Positions 1 through 13,300 of a DNA stretch of 64,000 bases are shown here, in pieces; position 1 is the stretch's first letter, and every line of letters starts with the position of its first letter. Source of the stretch: Petunia secreta (taxonomy: Eukaryota > Streptophyta > Magnoliopsida > Solanales > Solanaceae). Made by a program: the position numbers and the translations under genes. The stretch spans positions 9,672,001-9,736,000 of the forward strand of contig JARKIP010000033.1 of assembly GCA_029990175.1 (NCBI GenBank), read 5' to 3'. The notes under the pieces were generated by a model that saw nothing but the letters and a program-made list of their open reading frames with translations, had not been told where the DNA came from and did no database searches.

Positions 1-50
1 CAAATCACACTGACTCAGAACTTACTTTTGTTTTGAAAACAAATGCAAAA

Positions 51-120
<70 letters not shown>

Positions 121-512
121 ATGAAATTTTGGATGATCAAAATGAGGCAAAATGCCTCTCTATTTAAAGCCACAAGATTTGGAGTGAAAAGGCATGAAGG
201 TGTCTTTTGGTGAAATGGTTGTTCATGAAAGGCAGCCTTCAAGGTGGCTGTTCAATGAAAAGGTACCTTTTCATAGGTGAAGTGGTTGTTCATGAAAGGC
301 AGCCTTCAAGGTGGATGTTCAATAAAAAGCACCCTTTTATTTGGAATTAGAAACTAGAAACATCGGCAGCCATTTGCATAACCAGTCCAGTTTTTATTCC
401 ATTACAAAAACGGCCCCAAATCAAATATTAATATAATATAATATATTAATATTTAATAAATATTCCCTTCATTTCCCATTCACACCACTTTACCTTCCTT
501 CCAAATCCAACA
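1..512 (+). repeat. LTR-like direct repeat, left copy (partial)
   Basis: This segment is repeated almost unchanged at 4094-4564. Window base 1 aligns to 4094, and both copies end in CCAACA, after which they diverge. A direct repeat flanking about 3.5 kb of non-coding sequence fits the two LTRs of one retrotransposon. The left copy has lost its 5' end to the window edge. It carries a TATA-like CTCTCTATTTA motif near 160 and differs from the right copy in the length of its GA run. No TG start can be assigned here. Confidence 0.7.
57..119. repeat. (GA)n microsatellite
   Basis: About 31 uninterrupted GA units lie inside the left LTR-like copy. The same site in the right copy (4150-4168) has only about 10 units, so the run has changed length since the element inserted. 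Confidence 0.95.
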
Positions 513-1536
513 ATCCCCCACATGAATGGGGAATGGCTATATGAAGAAAAACATGCAGAAAACTGTGTGATTTTGCAAGTAAGAATTAATTGCATCTGGA
601 TAAGTGGGTTTCCCTTTGAACTTTCCGTAGTGAACATATATCGGATATACTCGGTCAATCGGTAGATTTGATATCTTTGAACCGTCGAACTTTGGTGTAT
701 ACCTAGACAATACATGTCACACAATTAATTCTTGACCATTTTTTGTTCTCATTGTTGTGTTCGTTTCAGCCGTGAACATCGCCTGCTTCATGAGTGCGTA
801 GAGAATTGACTTTACAGAATTCTCCTTGAAGCGGCTTCCACTTCACACTCACATAGGTGATTTCTAAACGTGTAATCCCGTAGATCTACACTATTTGATA
901 ATTCCCGTATCAAACTTAGATAATCATTAAAAAATGTCTTTAACATTTTATCCTTGGTGCTGAACATTGTCTTATAACGAGAACGGGTTGAGTTATTTGA
1001 CAATGTTGGAGCGGTCATACATAATTTTGTTTGAGCTCCTTGAACCTATATCTTGGGATCTCCAGTCTTCTAGGTAGAGTTACCGCCATGACGACTTGTC
1101 CTCGGCTATAGTCACATTCTCTTTTATGAGCTCTACTACCTCTCTAGTTAGCCTTTTGTTAGCGGATTCGACACATTATCACTTGACCTTACAATGTCAA
1201 TATTGATAATCCCCTAGAGAGTAGTTATCAAACGGTTTTATGTCTTCGTTGTATGTAAAAATTTCCCGTTATACATATTGCTCCCAACCCTTCCTATTGA
1301 CGCTTGACTATTGCAATGTATGCAAGCTGCTGTCAACGGCTAGAGCCAAAATTAAATATCTTCCAAAATTTTGGATCCCTTCAATTTTTCCACTGTTTAA
1401 TCTAGCATCACTATCAATAGCTGGAAATGGTTGCATCAGTTGTGGCCACAACCTTTTAATATTTAATATATTTCTCAACCATTTCCGTGTTGCTATTTAC
1501 TTGATGCCTTAATTATAGAACCTTCAATCATTATAC

Positions 1537-1690
1537 AAATCCAAATCAATATGGATTTCATAATTATCATTGGTTGGTTCACCGCTTCAAATCCAACTCA
1601 ATATGGATTTCATAATTATACTTGGTTGGTTCACCGTTTAAATCCAATTTAATATGGATTTTATCATTAATATTAATAGTTGATTTATCG
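1537..1690. repeat. Three tandem units of about 52 bp
   Basis: Units start at 1537, 1589 and 1640 with AAATCCAA, continue with ATATGGATTT and end in TTGGTTGGTTCACCG. The third unit is truncated. They lie inside the LARD-like interior. Confidence 0.85.
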
Positions 1691-2739
1691 TTTAATAGAC
1701 CAATATTTTAATACATCCGTTCATAAACAATCAGGTCTATACAAAAAGGTATCTTTCAACCGACACATCTTTTCATGAAAAAGCACACCTTTCAAGTGAC
1801 ACCATTTCATGAACTAAGACAATCTTTTTGAAAAGGTAACGAGACCAACCATCAAATCGGTAGTTTCATCAACTAGTCGTCAGTAAGACTAATAAGTTAT
1901 GATACACCGACTACCATGTTAATATCCATAAAGAATTCGTGAGGTCAAATCTTATCTAGTTCATATAGATAATATAGACATTAAGTCTAATTATTCATAC
2001 ATCAAATGCCCCCACATTTCAAAATAATTTCTATGTCATGTTCATAAAACTCAAATTCACATTGACATGATTTTTCCAAAATACATACGGAAAAATTCAA
2101 ACTCAGCATGGATATGAATGCACATATGTATAAGTATTATATATACGCATGTATATATAATCTTTAGTGACAACAAAGTTTTGTCCATAAAGAAAACTTT
2201 ATGTGGCTGTTCCTTTTCCTCAAAGGCAAAAGTACACGCTGAAATATGACTTAAATGATCATAAATTGGTGGGTTCGAGCACATCATTTAAGTTGCCTTA
2301 AAAAGCCATTTCTATGTAATGTTTGCATTACGGGATCATAGGTGCCTCTTTACGAAAAATTAGTTTGGCATATCCACATTCACGAATAAATGCGTACCAA
2401 CCAGATTTCTCATTATCCTTCAAAAGATCTACAGTTGGCTTGCAATTTCCAATTTGATATTTTCATTTACTCCCTCACTGCAACAAACCGACAGTGGTGT
2501 TAGATCTACTAACGGAAAACCACACTAGGTTTTAGATCATCACCTTTTAGAAAAGAAAAATTACATAGGCATCCTTAATTTGTTGCCTCACATGATGCTA
2601 TGCATCACTTTAGTTGGCGGGACTATACTAAAGGATGTTAAATCCTTCTAGTCAGGAATCACCAAACCAACAGTAACGTTAGGAATAACTCTGGCATAAA
2701 TTCTAGAGTACTTGCTAGAATTATGCAGAAATAATACAT

Positions 2740-2965
2740 CGGTGAAGTTTTTAATCTTCAAAACCGACTGTATAACCACGGTGAAGTTTTTAATCTTCAA
2801 ACCGAATCAATATCACGACGAAGTTTTTAATCTTCAAACCGAATCAATATCACGACGAAATTTTTAATCTTCAAGCCGACTAGAAAATAGGAGTAGAAAA
2901 TCACGAAGATTTTAATCTCCAATCAGGAGTAGAAAGCCACAAAGGCTTTAGTCTCCATAGCATCA
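2740..2965. repeat. Tandem repeats of about 38 bp
   Basis: Four units contain GAAGTTTTTAATCTTCAAA followed by CCGA or CCGAC, and two more diverged units contain GATTTTAATCTCC or GGCTTTAGTCTCC. Each core is itself a short palindrome (GAAG..CTTC), so each unit could form a hairpin. Confidence 0.8.
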
Positions 2966-3880
2966 ATCATTCTTTGTTTGTCAACAAAAAAATGAATGAT
3001 TCTAATGGATTACAAGCACTCTTTGTTTGCTTTTCCATAGAATCCACATAGTTTGCATATGTATTGAACCAGCGTGACGTTCTTGGTTAAAATGCTGCAA
3101 ATATGCCCATTTAACTAACGTAATCAGATTCCTCCTTATGGGCTTGAGATGATGCAGTGAGTTCCTTTTCAAAATGTGGGAATTTGACCATTTCTCTTGA
3201 TCCACTTATTTCATTAAAAGAAACAATCTTTTCCAGCAAATACGAGATATATCCTTGGCCACGAATTGGCCTCCATTTTCTTTCTCAATCGTGAGAAACA
3301 TTTTCATTTGTATTACTGGAGATCAAGAGAGTAGCACAAAATCATTAGATCTTGTTGTCATGGTCTAGCATGTGATTACATTGTCTCGAATATGACAAAC
3401 CATATCAAAGCCCAATATACATTCTAAAGGTTCCCACAAATTAGTTGTTTCAGTAGATCAACTATTTAATGTCATTGCAGTTGACTAATGCATGACAAAG
3501 CACCACTTATCCTGCATCATCTAATTCATGAAATGGTTATTGGTTAAAGCCATTATTACACATAAAATAACATCCTTCAGAAGTAAATCTCAGTGTACAC
3601 AATGGTTTGTGCACCATCGGCTAACAACACTTGTGCTTCTTATTTTTTCCCAAATAGATAGACATCATCTTTTTGCATTTTATATTTGTCTCTGCATGGC
3701 ATCAATAGAATATGTAATATTTCTTTAGAGCCATACCTTTATGATCTTTACATTTCTGCAGTACGACAGTCGACAAACATAAGTATTGGCAGGAGTTGCT
3801 ATTTCAACTAAATTTCAATTCTTTTCAATCAGACATCCGAATACAGAAAAGAAGAATAAATTAGATTTCGTAAGATTGTT

Positions 3881-4564
3881 TTATGTCTGCACTTTCGATT
3901 ATGACCAAAACAGAAATAGATGAAGTAGAAAAATTCCAAGTCAACAGTATACACTGCCTGTCCTTAAGAAATCTAATCCCCTCACAGTTACCCAAGGTTT
4001 GTGGATTAATTTCTCCCAGGATAGAATGGAATTATCCTCACTGTGATAGCAGTAATTCAAATCACAGTGAACAGCGAACTCAAATAATGGTAGCAAATCA
4101 CACTGACTCAGAACTTACTTTTGCTTTGAAAACAAATGCAAAAGGTAATGAGAGAGAGAGAGAGAGAGTATGAAATTTTGGATGATCAAAATGAGGCAAA
4201 ATGCCTCTCTATTTATAGCCACAAGATTTGGAGTGAAAAGGCATGAAGGTGTCTTTTGGTGAAATGGTTGTTCATGAAAGGCACCCTTCAAGGTGGCTGT
4301 TCAATGAAAAGGTACCTTTTCATAGGTGAAGTAGTTGTTCATGAAAGGCAGCCTTCAAGGTGGATGTTCAATAAAAAGCACCCTTTCATTTGGAATTAGA
4401 AACGTCGGCAGCCATTTGCATAACCAGTCCATTTTTTATTCCATTACAAAAACGGCCCCAAATCAAATATTAATATAATATAATATAATATAATATATTA
4501 AAATTTAATAAATATTCCCTTCATTTCCCATTCACACCACTTTACCTTCCTTCCAATTCCAACA
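3881..4564 (+). repeat. LTR-like direct repeat, right copy
   Basis: The part from 4094 to 4564 matches 1-512. The part before 4094 is probably LTR too, but its partner lies outside the window. A TATA-like CTATTTATAGCC is at 4210. The end is CCAACA, as in the left copy. The A-rich AGAAAAGAAGAATAAA at 3847 is a possible polypurine tract, which would put the LTR start near 3865-3885; this is a guess. Confidence 0.6.
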
Positions 4565-4744
4565 ATATGTATATATCAGGAATATTGTAATATATTAACA
4601 AAATGATACTACTATGCAAAATACAAGAAAAAAGTGTTGAATTATACAAGGAAAAAAACACAAGGAAAATGAGAAATGCTGCATCACTTTATTTGGCAGA
4701 GGAGAGTTGCGACGAGAATAGCTAGGGAGAAAAAGAGGGAAATT
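4565..4744. other. Intergenic, nothing recognised
   Basis: AT-rich sequence between the right LTR-like copy and the palindrome array. No gene or repeat could be supported. Confidence 0.5.
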
Positions 4745-5345
4745 TTGATCACTAGCCATTTTTGGACGCGCTCAATGGGGACTATCCACCGTTTCAAAAT
4801 TCATTGAAGAATAGCCAAAAATTCGCGCGCACACTTAAGCTCCATTAGCGTTGGAAAAACACCCCAGACTAGCCCCATAACAAAAAACTGGGGCTTTGAA
4901 CAAAACTTGTTCAAAGCCCAAGTATTTTGTTATGGGACTTTATATATAAAGCTGAGTCCCATAACAAAATGATGGGGCTTTGAACAAGTTTTGTTCACAG
5001 CCCCAGCATTTTGTTATGGGTTATGAGACTTTATATATAAAGCTTCAGTCCCATAATAATGCTGGGGCTTTGAACAAGTTTTGTTCACAGCCCCAGCATT
5101 TTGTTATGGGACTGAAGCTTTATACATAGTCCCATAACAAAATGCTGGGGCCTTGAACAAAACTTGTTCAAAGCCCCATTATTTATACTGGGGTTAGTTT
5201 ACTGAAGCTTCCCCAGTACAAATACTGGGGCCTTGAACAAGTTTTGTTCAAAGTCCCAGTATTTATACTGGAATTTGTCCGGAGGTGGCTATTTCTCAGC
5301 GAATTTATTTTTGACGGCTACAAATCAATTAACGCGCGCCAAACA
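4745..5345. repeat. Array of five palindromic units (foldback element)
   Basis: Five near-perfect palindromes of about 62 bp lie at 4874-4936, 4958-5020, 5050-5110, 5131-5193 and 5211-5271. Each has arms reading CCCATAACAAAATGCTGGGG and a centre GAACAAGTTTTGTTC or its inverse. They are joined by ACTTTATATATAAAGC spacers, also palindromic. Flanks carry GACGCGCTCAATGG on the left and ACGCGCGCC on the right, suggesting a degenerate terminal inverted repeat. There is no coding capacity. This looks like a non-autonomous foldback transposon. Confidence 0.7.
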
Positions 5346-6179
5346 GGCCCCTACACTAAATTTTTACAGAAAAAGATTATAGGAAAAAAGTGAGCAATCC
5401 ATTTAAGGGTGGGTATGTTAACTACGATAATCCACATCTTAATGGGATTGTGGTAGTTTTAAGGGATATGGAAATGGAACAAGATCCCATTTTTGAAGGG
5501 AGTACATGTTTAATTTGAGTAAACTTTAAATTTTACCTAATTGATATACTAGAAAATAAAGTATTTAAAAGTGGTATAATACTTTAAAAAGTGGTATGAT
5601 AGAAATTAATAAATATGGTGTGGTATTTGTTAAAAACTAACTCTTTACAAGTTGTTTTTAGGTAAATTTCCCTAAATAGAATACCGAATACCAAAACGTT
5701 TAAGAAAAGATACCATAAGTCAAAATTATAAACTTAGGAAACTAACAAACTAACTCTATTTTTTGGTTATAATTACGTAGCCTCTTGAGATTATTTGTTT
5801 GTTTAATGCTTCTGGATATCACTATCTAATTCTCAAACTACTCTTATTTCAAGTTTTAAATTCCAAAACTTAGTTATCTTACATGAAGGGATCAACCTTC
5901 CCGATATGTTGATTTCCGCGGAAGAAATATAATCTCGTAGATAATTGACCACTTGAAATAGCAAAAAGTTCCACTAGAACAACAGATTAGCTTCTTGATC
6001 AATTTTCAGGAGAATTTTATTGGAAAACACAAAATAAAATAGATATAAATGGTTGGTCTTATTACTGTGGAGTTGCAAACCATTGGTATAGAACTGATTA
6101 TTAGTAATCTCAAGAGATTAAGAAATTAGTGATACTAAAAATATAGGGCTAATGATGCATACTCTTCTTGAGTTTTACC
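5346..6179. other. Intergenic, nothing recognised
   Basis: AT-rich sequence without supported genes. A few short direct repeats occur (AGTGGTATAATA near 5570 and AGTGGTATGATA near 5590). Confidence 0.5.
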
Positions 6180-6345
6180 TAGTAAAGGGCAATCTGGTGA
6201 ACAAAATATTCTGCATTCACATAGGGTTCCAAGAAGGGTCGTACTCCAAGGAGTGTGATGCACGCAGCCTATTCAGTGGTTGTTTCCACGGCTTGAAAAG
6301 GTCAACGAAAACAACTTTATCAGCTGCTCCAAGGCTCTCCTTCGT
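6180..6345 (-). mobile_element. Au-type SINE copy, diverged
   Basis: Read on the minus strand, it starts with a tRNA-related head (GAGCCTTGGAGCAGCTGATA, then AAGTTGTTTTCG). It continues with a degraded B box (CAAGCCGTGGAAACAACC), then GGCTGCGTGCATC, and ends near CACCAGATTGCCCTTT. This order (head with A and B box, AGGCTGCGTAC-like middle, GTGCACCGGGCTGCCCTTT-like end) is the Au SINE family of flowering plants. It is strongly diverged, so it is old. Confidence 0.75.
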
Positions 6346-7325
6346 AAGTTTTAGCTTGTATGATATACTTTATTAGAAAACCTGGCCTTCATTTCATAAA
6401 TTATGATAGATAAGGAACTTATACGTGAAAGATAAGTTGCAATATAAACTTTTCTAAATGTGCAAGTTTTTATTAACCCACTCTCTTTTTCTTCATTATT
6501 ACCCCCTCGAGCTATCCTGTACCTCTTCTCTTGATCTTCTATGTTACCTACTCTCTCCTCTCTTATATCCTGATCCTTATGTAGATTTCTTTTTTCACCT
6601 TTGTGGGGTAAGTAGAGAAATTAATATAAAGGTGAATAGACATATCCTGCTCTTGGCCATTGGATGGATTTATATTTAACCAAAAACAATTAGCCATGGG
6701 TTTAAACATAAGGCAACTATTGAGTGATTGTTGCTCATGAAAAAAAAAACGTAGGGCTTACTGGGAAATGTTCTACAATCAGTCAGCCAGAGCAGCAATA
6801 AAAGGACGGATACAAGCTATAACGGTGCAAGAATTTTCTAAACTATAGGTGTACTTTAATATGTGATCAAGCTACTTATTTTATCGATTAGCAATATTAA
6901 TGCTTATAAAAAATTACCTACAATTACCTTATCTTTGCACAAAAAGGTTTTTACACCATCAGTGCATAAAACTAAAACTCAAAAAGGAAAACACAATCCA
7001 ATGAACATTACATTGGGAAAACATTTTCTCAGAATTTATAAGTTATTCTACAACTGTGTGTCAACTCGTGCTCATTATCCCAAAAAGGGCACTGTTGACA
7101 ACCTAATTATGGGTAAATATTTGTATCTCTTGTGACTTGTCACTAGAATGAAATATCAATTCACAAATTTCCTTCCCCCGGTAGAAAAACTAAACGTGGG
7201 GCAATTTTACAAAATTAGTAAAAATACTGCTTAGCCTAAGTTCCTAATCTACAAAAGACAAATTAAGTGAAAAAATGATGAGAACTAAAACAAAACGATA
7301 AAAGTGTACTTCAGCTAGCCTCCAC
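6346..7325. other. Intergenic and EMC1 3' flank
   Basis: AT-rich sequence downstream of the EMC1 stop codon. It must contain the EMC1 3' UTR and polyadenylation site; A-rich candidates are present but none was assigned. The short ORFs here show no family resemblance. Confidence 0.5.
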
Positions 7326-10300
7326 TCACCTCCACTTCTCCTGCAAATCTTTATTCTCGGACCAAATCCACGTTACAAAAATTGCTATAACTAGAGCAAC
7401 TATGGTAAGGAGAAGTAGGGCATAACTGAAATCCTCAGTAAGAGAGTCATATGTCTTTGAAGGGGCCAGCCGAGTGAAAAAGAGATCCACTCCATGAGCA
7501 AAGATAAGGGTAGTCGACTCTAGCTTTGCTGGTACAGTTATTATGCTTCTAAGGCCTTCCACTTTAAGGGCATGTGTAACATAAGCCTGCAAGAGCAACC
7601 ATCAAATCAATATGAAGAACCAAGTGTTAATGGTAACCCACAAGGAATACAAGGCTCGCGTGACAATTTATGACATCCCTTAGTTCTTAATAGTTGGCCA
7701 TTTTGAATCCAGTAAATATGCACTTAATCTTGAAGGTATTGGCCAAGTTTAAACCAACATACGATGTAAGAGAGATGTAGTTATCATGTCAAACTTCACT
7801 AAAGTAGGACACATGTCTTTGCATCATGAAGGAGATAACTGTTGTTTTGAAGTGTTCCTATTCCTATTTAAGAAATGTAAGATGCTGTATAAAACATTAC
7901 CATGGAATAAATTTGGGAGTTGAAAAGAACAGCATAAGTTCTGAAAAGAGACATGTAAACGTCTCTGTTTGATCAAAGAACTTTATCAACATATAAGATC
8001 TCCAATCTAAACTAGTCTTTTCTCTTCTTCTTTTATTTTTAATAACCGAGATGTTTTATAGGCCAATGACGCACGGCTCAAAACTCAGTGGATAATGGGT
8101 GTTCCATCTATTAAAACTCATCCTCAATGTAAAGGACTTTTTTCATCAAGAAAACTTCATATTTTTTTCCTCTACAGCAAGTTTTAAAAGGAAGTTCTCA
8201 CCTGTGGCATAATTGGCAATGAATCAGTAAGAGGTATAATCCCTTCCTCCTTTTCAGCTTGAGTAGGGTTCAATGTTCGTCGAGGATCAAGAAAACGCTT
8301 GTCAAGTGCCAATACCTGCATTACCCAACGTAAGTGAGATGTCTAAGACAATAAGGAAAGAATGCCATAGTTGTCTCTGGACAAAATGAAAAAAAGAATC
8401 CCCCACGGCACTCCTACCACAAAGGAGATAACCACCAAATAACAAATGACGAGTCTAAAATTATCCAAGAGAAAATAGCATGAAAGTAAAGCTAAAAGTG
8501 ATTGGCAAATCTAACCTGATCCCCAATTGTGCCAATAAGCAGCTGCTTGGAAGTAATGCCTTTCGCTGTTGAGGTAACTGCCATTGTTTTTACAGTATGT
8601 ATGAAAAAGTAAGACTGAGACTTAGTCATGACTTCAGGACGGGAGTAGGAAGAGACAGGTGCACTGAGATTATGCTTTCCAAGAACAAGCTTCACTACAT
8701 CTTTGTTGTCCTACAAATATTACAAAATTTTACATAAGGAAAATACAGGGGCACAGAGAACAAACAGAAAGATGAAAATTTGTAGCAGAATGTACCGCGC
8801 GAGACTGATCGTAGATCTCAACGACAGACATCTCATATCTGTGTGCACGTAGGTTGAAGTAGTGATAGACAACCCAATTTTCACTAAAGACCTTCACAGG
8901 AGAGAAGTGTGTCAGGATACATGGTAACTTATTGTAGAAGAAAAGAACATCAAGATAGAGAGCTACTATTATCACAAGTCAAAAATTAATTACTAGTTCA
9001 GGGTTTGCAAGGCAAACTTACTGCATGTACAGGTCCCTGACAGCCATGATGAGACATACGGTGCAGCACTCGGCCAGTTACTGTGTCAATAAGATAAACA
9101 AAAAGCCAGGAATCTTCAGGGATCACTGATCCTATGTCACCAATTGCTTTAGGTGTAGCAGTGGCCAGAAACAGCAGGTTCTTAGATGTATATTTATACA
9201 ACACATCCTGGTCTGCGGTAACCTTAGCTTGTGTATGAACGACCTGAAATGAACAAGACACAGCATAAAAAGATGAAATTACAATCTGCAGGTTCAGCAG
9301 CACAACCTGGATAGTTTAAAAGAATGCATGGTAAGAAAAAATAGCTAAGCTTCAGGGTCTTTCTTAATACTTGTATGGCGACAATAACTATAAATGATGA
9401 GGGACCACTAATAGACTAAACAGGAAAAAAGTAAAATTTTATGTCTATGTTTGAAGATACAGTTTCAGTTCTTGCCGGATGGGTTTTAGTAATCTGGACT
9501 TAATTGAGCTAGTCAGCTGACAAAACTCGACTATATATGTTATTCTTCATGTAATTGGGTGCGTGTATTACTTAATTTACCAAGATGAGTAAATCACAAG
9601 TTTGTTTGAACATTATTTATGGAGATCACGTGATGAATAGAATTTGTCAGCTCCTATATTAGACAAGTGTTGCTTCTGTTTGTGGTGTGTCTTCTAAAAA
9701 GCTGTACACACATTGATCTCTCCACTATCCTTTTCTGCATTTATTTGTTTTGCTGTAAACACATTTAAGAGTTCATAGTTTTAGTTAATTATAAATATAT
9801 AAATCAATAACCCGTTGAGCTGCAGCACAACTGGAGGAGAAGAATTAACCAAGGTGGGCAGAAGACAGAAAACGAGTCTACTCAGTGAAATCTGGGTACA
9901 ACATGAAAGGTAATTTGGAAAATGATTGCTCATCCAAAGGTCACTTGTCATTGGTGGATAACTATAAACTGAGCTGGTTTCAAAGATGGAGAGAGTAAAC
10001 GGTTAATTCTAAATATATATATTCAACAGTTGAATGGTATGTGATGTAGGTTGTTATATTGTAGTATTACACTATTAGTTTACAAGTAAGTTCAATCCAA
10101 AGGATAAAAGATTAAGGGGACATCTTTCCAAGGTTAATGTAGGAATAGACAAAAGCTCGTCTGGGGGATAAGTAGGGTCAAGGCATCTCTTGCACACTTT
10201 ACATAATAATTTCCAGTCATAACTTAGTCATTAGCAGCCAGGAAATTTCAGTTGACATTAGTTTTCTGATAACCGATAAAGAAAATAAAATCAGACACCT

Positions 10301-13300
10301 TGCTTAATTTTCTTTGCTTAAGTTGCAACAGTTTTTAAAGAAAGAAGCAAAAGATTACCTCACTTAGTTTTCTGATTGAAGTTGCAATGATCTTTTCTGA
10401 ATCTGAGGGGAATACAACAGACCAAAGGTCACTAGACTCAAAACAGTAGGCATCATCTATCTCCAGTTGGCAATTTTGCTTCACCACATGCCCCTTTAAG
10501 ATATTATTGTTTATGTTTGAATACCAATATATGTTTCCCAACTCCTTTTGAAAAATGCCAACTGCCTCGGGAGTTCTAGGGTACAGGTGGCCATACCCCT
10601 CGGCATCAATCATTAGATGCAGACGTTGCTCAGTGGAATCAGTAAATGGCAAAGGAATAACTTGTGTAATTGAATGAACAGGTGCTAAGTAATTAAGCTC
10701 TTCTCCGTTGTATGCATCAACAAAGGAGAGAATACCAGATGCATCTGGATTACATGCACATGTACCAACCACGAGGATTGATGGGTTCTCATCTAATGCA
10801 TGATGATGGGGCGCCTGCCACTGATATAACTTGAGACCCCTAGGACTTTCACACGTTTCTGATTTACGGAAAGAATTTACTAATCGAGACCAAACAATTC
10901 GACCATCTCCTGTGTGAAGTGCAAAAAGTTTCCCTGCACGTGTAAGTACAATGAGTAGCTTCCTAAATCCGTTGTGGTCTCGGGTCATCTTGCTTTTCTC
11001 AGCACTTTGTAACCTCATTCTCTGAATTGCTGCTACATCATCAGGGGTTGCAAGCATTAAAGTCCCTTTCAGTTTCAGCAAATGACCCTTCCAACACAAG
11101 CACCGAAGCAAAAGAAATAATCAGTTACTTATCCAAACAAAGGAAGATTAAAATACCAAAGCTATCATCTAATCAAACAACATAAGTTCGCACTTACACT
11201 TGTTATGTTTTTCTATGCCTAGGGCTAGTAAGCACCAAAATACTTTACCACGTATTATGACCTTAAATAGACAGACAACAAATTAAATATACTATCACAA
11301 GGTGCCTCATGACAGAGTTTCACATAATGCCCAAATAAAAACCATGGCACACAGAAAAAATAAATAAACCAAATATCATTTTGTCTAAGAAAGGGATCTG
11401 TGTATATTAGAAGATGGATTATAAGTTCAGGGAAATTCTGATACTTCAGTGATATTCTTAATCTTGAAACCCTTTCACAGGCTTCATACCTTAAGCCATT
11501 CAAAGAGGCTGTGCTCCACTTTTGCAACAGAGACACCATCCTTTTCTACGGGCAACTCCGAGGTTGTTACATCTATGATAGATGCAAGCGCATCTTCTCT
11601 AGTCCAGACAACTGCACCTTGTTGTAACAGAAGCAATGAATGGTCTTCCATGACAATCAAAGCCCTAAATCCATAAGTTCGGTCTGTTCGGACATAGTTG
11701 TTGATGAAGACCTTGTGCACAAGTCCCCTTTGTTGGTCGACTTCAATACTTTCCTTGAGAAAATGGCTCTTCCAATCGCTACTAGACTTTACAGTGAGAT
11801 GAATCTTATCGTCATATTGCTGTACCAGCCCAAATGCGATTTCGCCGTCAGCAAACGGCAAAGAATCACTTACAGCTTCAACATGAGGGACTGTATCAAC
11901 TACCTCCAGTGTACCATCATCTCTCACTTTCACAAATAACAAAGATTTATTGATTTTTACAGCAACCATTCCTGCAAGTTTGGACGGTAATAGTATTGCT
12001 GCTCCAGAAAAATCCTGAAGAAGATCAGAAATGTGGACTTCCTTAAATTTAATTTCTCCACCAACAAAGCTTATAGAGACTAAAATTGACCCAGAGGAGT
12101 CTAGCGCCACTGCTTGGTCACTTGTAGATAATGATAAAGCACCAGAAAATCCACCAGGAAATTTCATGCTACTGTGCTTCAGCAAATCCCCATTCCTAAC
12201 ATTGATTGCATATGCTTCAAATTGGGACATATCACCAACTCCTAAAGCATATATCGTGTCACTCTCTTCAGAATGAACCAAATGTTGAACGTCGATGCTG
12301 CACTTAAAGAAACCACAAGTTAGATTAACCTTTTCTTAAATTTAGAGTCAAAAGAAGAGTAAACTAGCTTAGTGAAGTTTACAAACCCTTCTTGCGCTAA
12401 GTCCTTCTTCCAGAGAATGTCACCATCAATGCTTGAAACAGCATGCAGGTAACCATTGCCATAAACAAAAATCACATTGTCCTTGTCAGCTCCAAAATGT
12501 GTCTGGAAAAAGAAAATAAGAGATTGGTATATCGATTTGTTTGACTTCTCAGCCTCTTAATCAACATGGCAACATTTTCTTCAAGTATCTTTCGTGAAAT
12601 TACTAAACTTAAAATCACCTGTGAGTTAAAACAAGCAAAGCATGGATTTGTGGTGCTATACACATTCAGAATGTTGGTAGTAGGGGGAAAATAGTAGATC
12701 AGATATATTTGCACTTACTGGAGTCAACAACAATGATCTTGAGGGCTTTGATCCAGGAAGGAATGACTCCCACACCATCTGGCCATCAGGAAGGTTCCAA
12801 GCTCTTAAGATACTTCCTCCTGATGAAAGGGTGACAACATCTGAAAAGAAATAAACAGTCTGGTAGTTATTAGCATTCAGCAAATGCATGTATCCAGATA
12901 CCAGCAAGCTTATTTTGACACAATGCCAAAGTAAAAATAGATAAAGATCACCACTTGAAGACAAACATAGTTATTTTATTCTTAATAGAGTACTTTCTTA
13001 AAGAGGAAATAAAGTTATTAGACAATCTATCGTAGCCAATAAATGGGAATTGCAATATGAATATGCATTTTTAGGTCGTTCAAGTAAAGCTTCCAATATT
13101 AGCCATTTCCCTTCTGTGGATCAGAAGCTGAAATCACATTTTCCCGGCAGAAAAAGAAACTGATGAGTTGTCGTCCTTGATATTTGTCCTTAAAGCCATT
13201 AGCAACTAACAAGCAAATAAATAAAACATTGTAGTATACAGGAACTGATACGACCCCTTTCCAATAAGCAATTCTAGCTACTAGGTATTTCATAAGCAAC

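Larger units (their letters stand above)
513..3880 (+). mobile_element. Internal region of a non-autonomous LTR element (LARD-like)
   Basis: This stretch lies between the two LTR-like copies. Six-frame reading shows only short ORFs under about 100 codons, and no gag, protease, reverse transcriptase or integrase motif. A large non-coding interior between LTRs fits a LARD-type element mobilised in trans. Just inside the left copy a CCCCCACATGAATGGGG palindrome occupies the primer-site position; I do not recognise a matching tRNA. The right limit is approximate, because the start of the 3' LTR before 4094 cannot be fixed without the missing left end. Confidence 0.5.

Noticed and set aside
11449..12276. 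Plus-strand ORFs of 75-99 codons within EMC1
   Set aside because: Shadows of the large EMC1 exon at 11490-12297, which matches the family.
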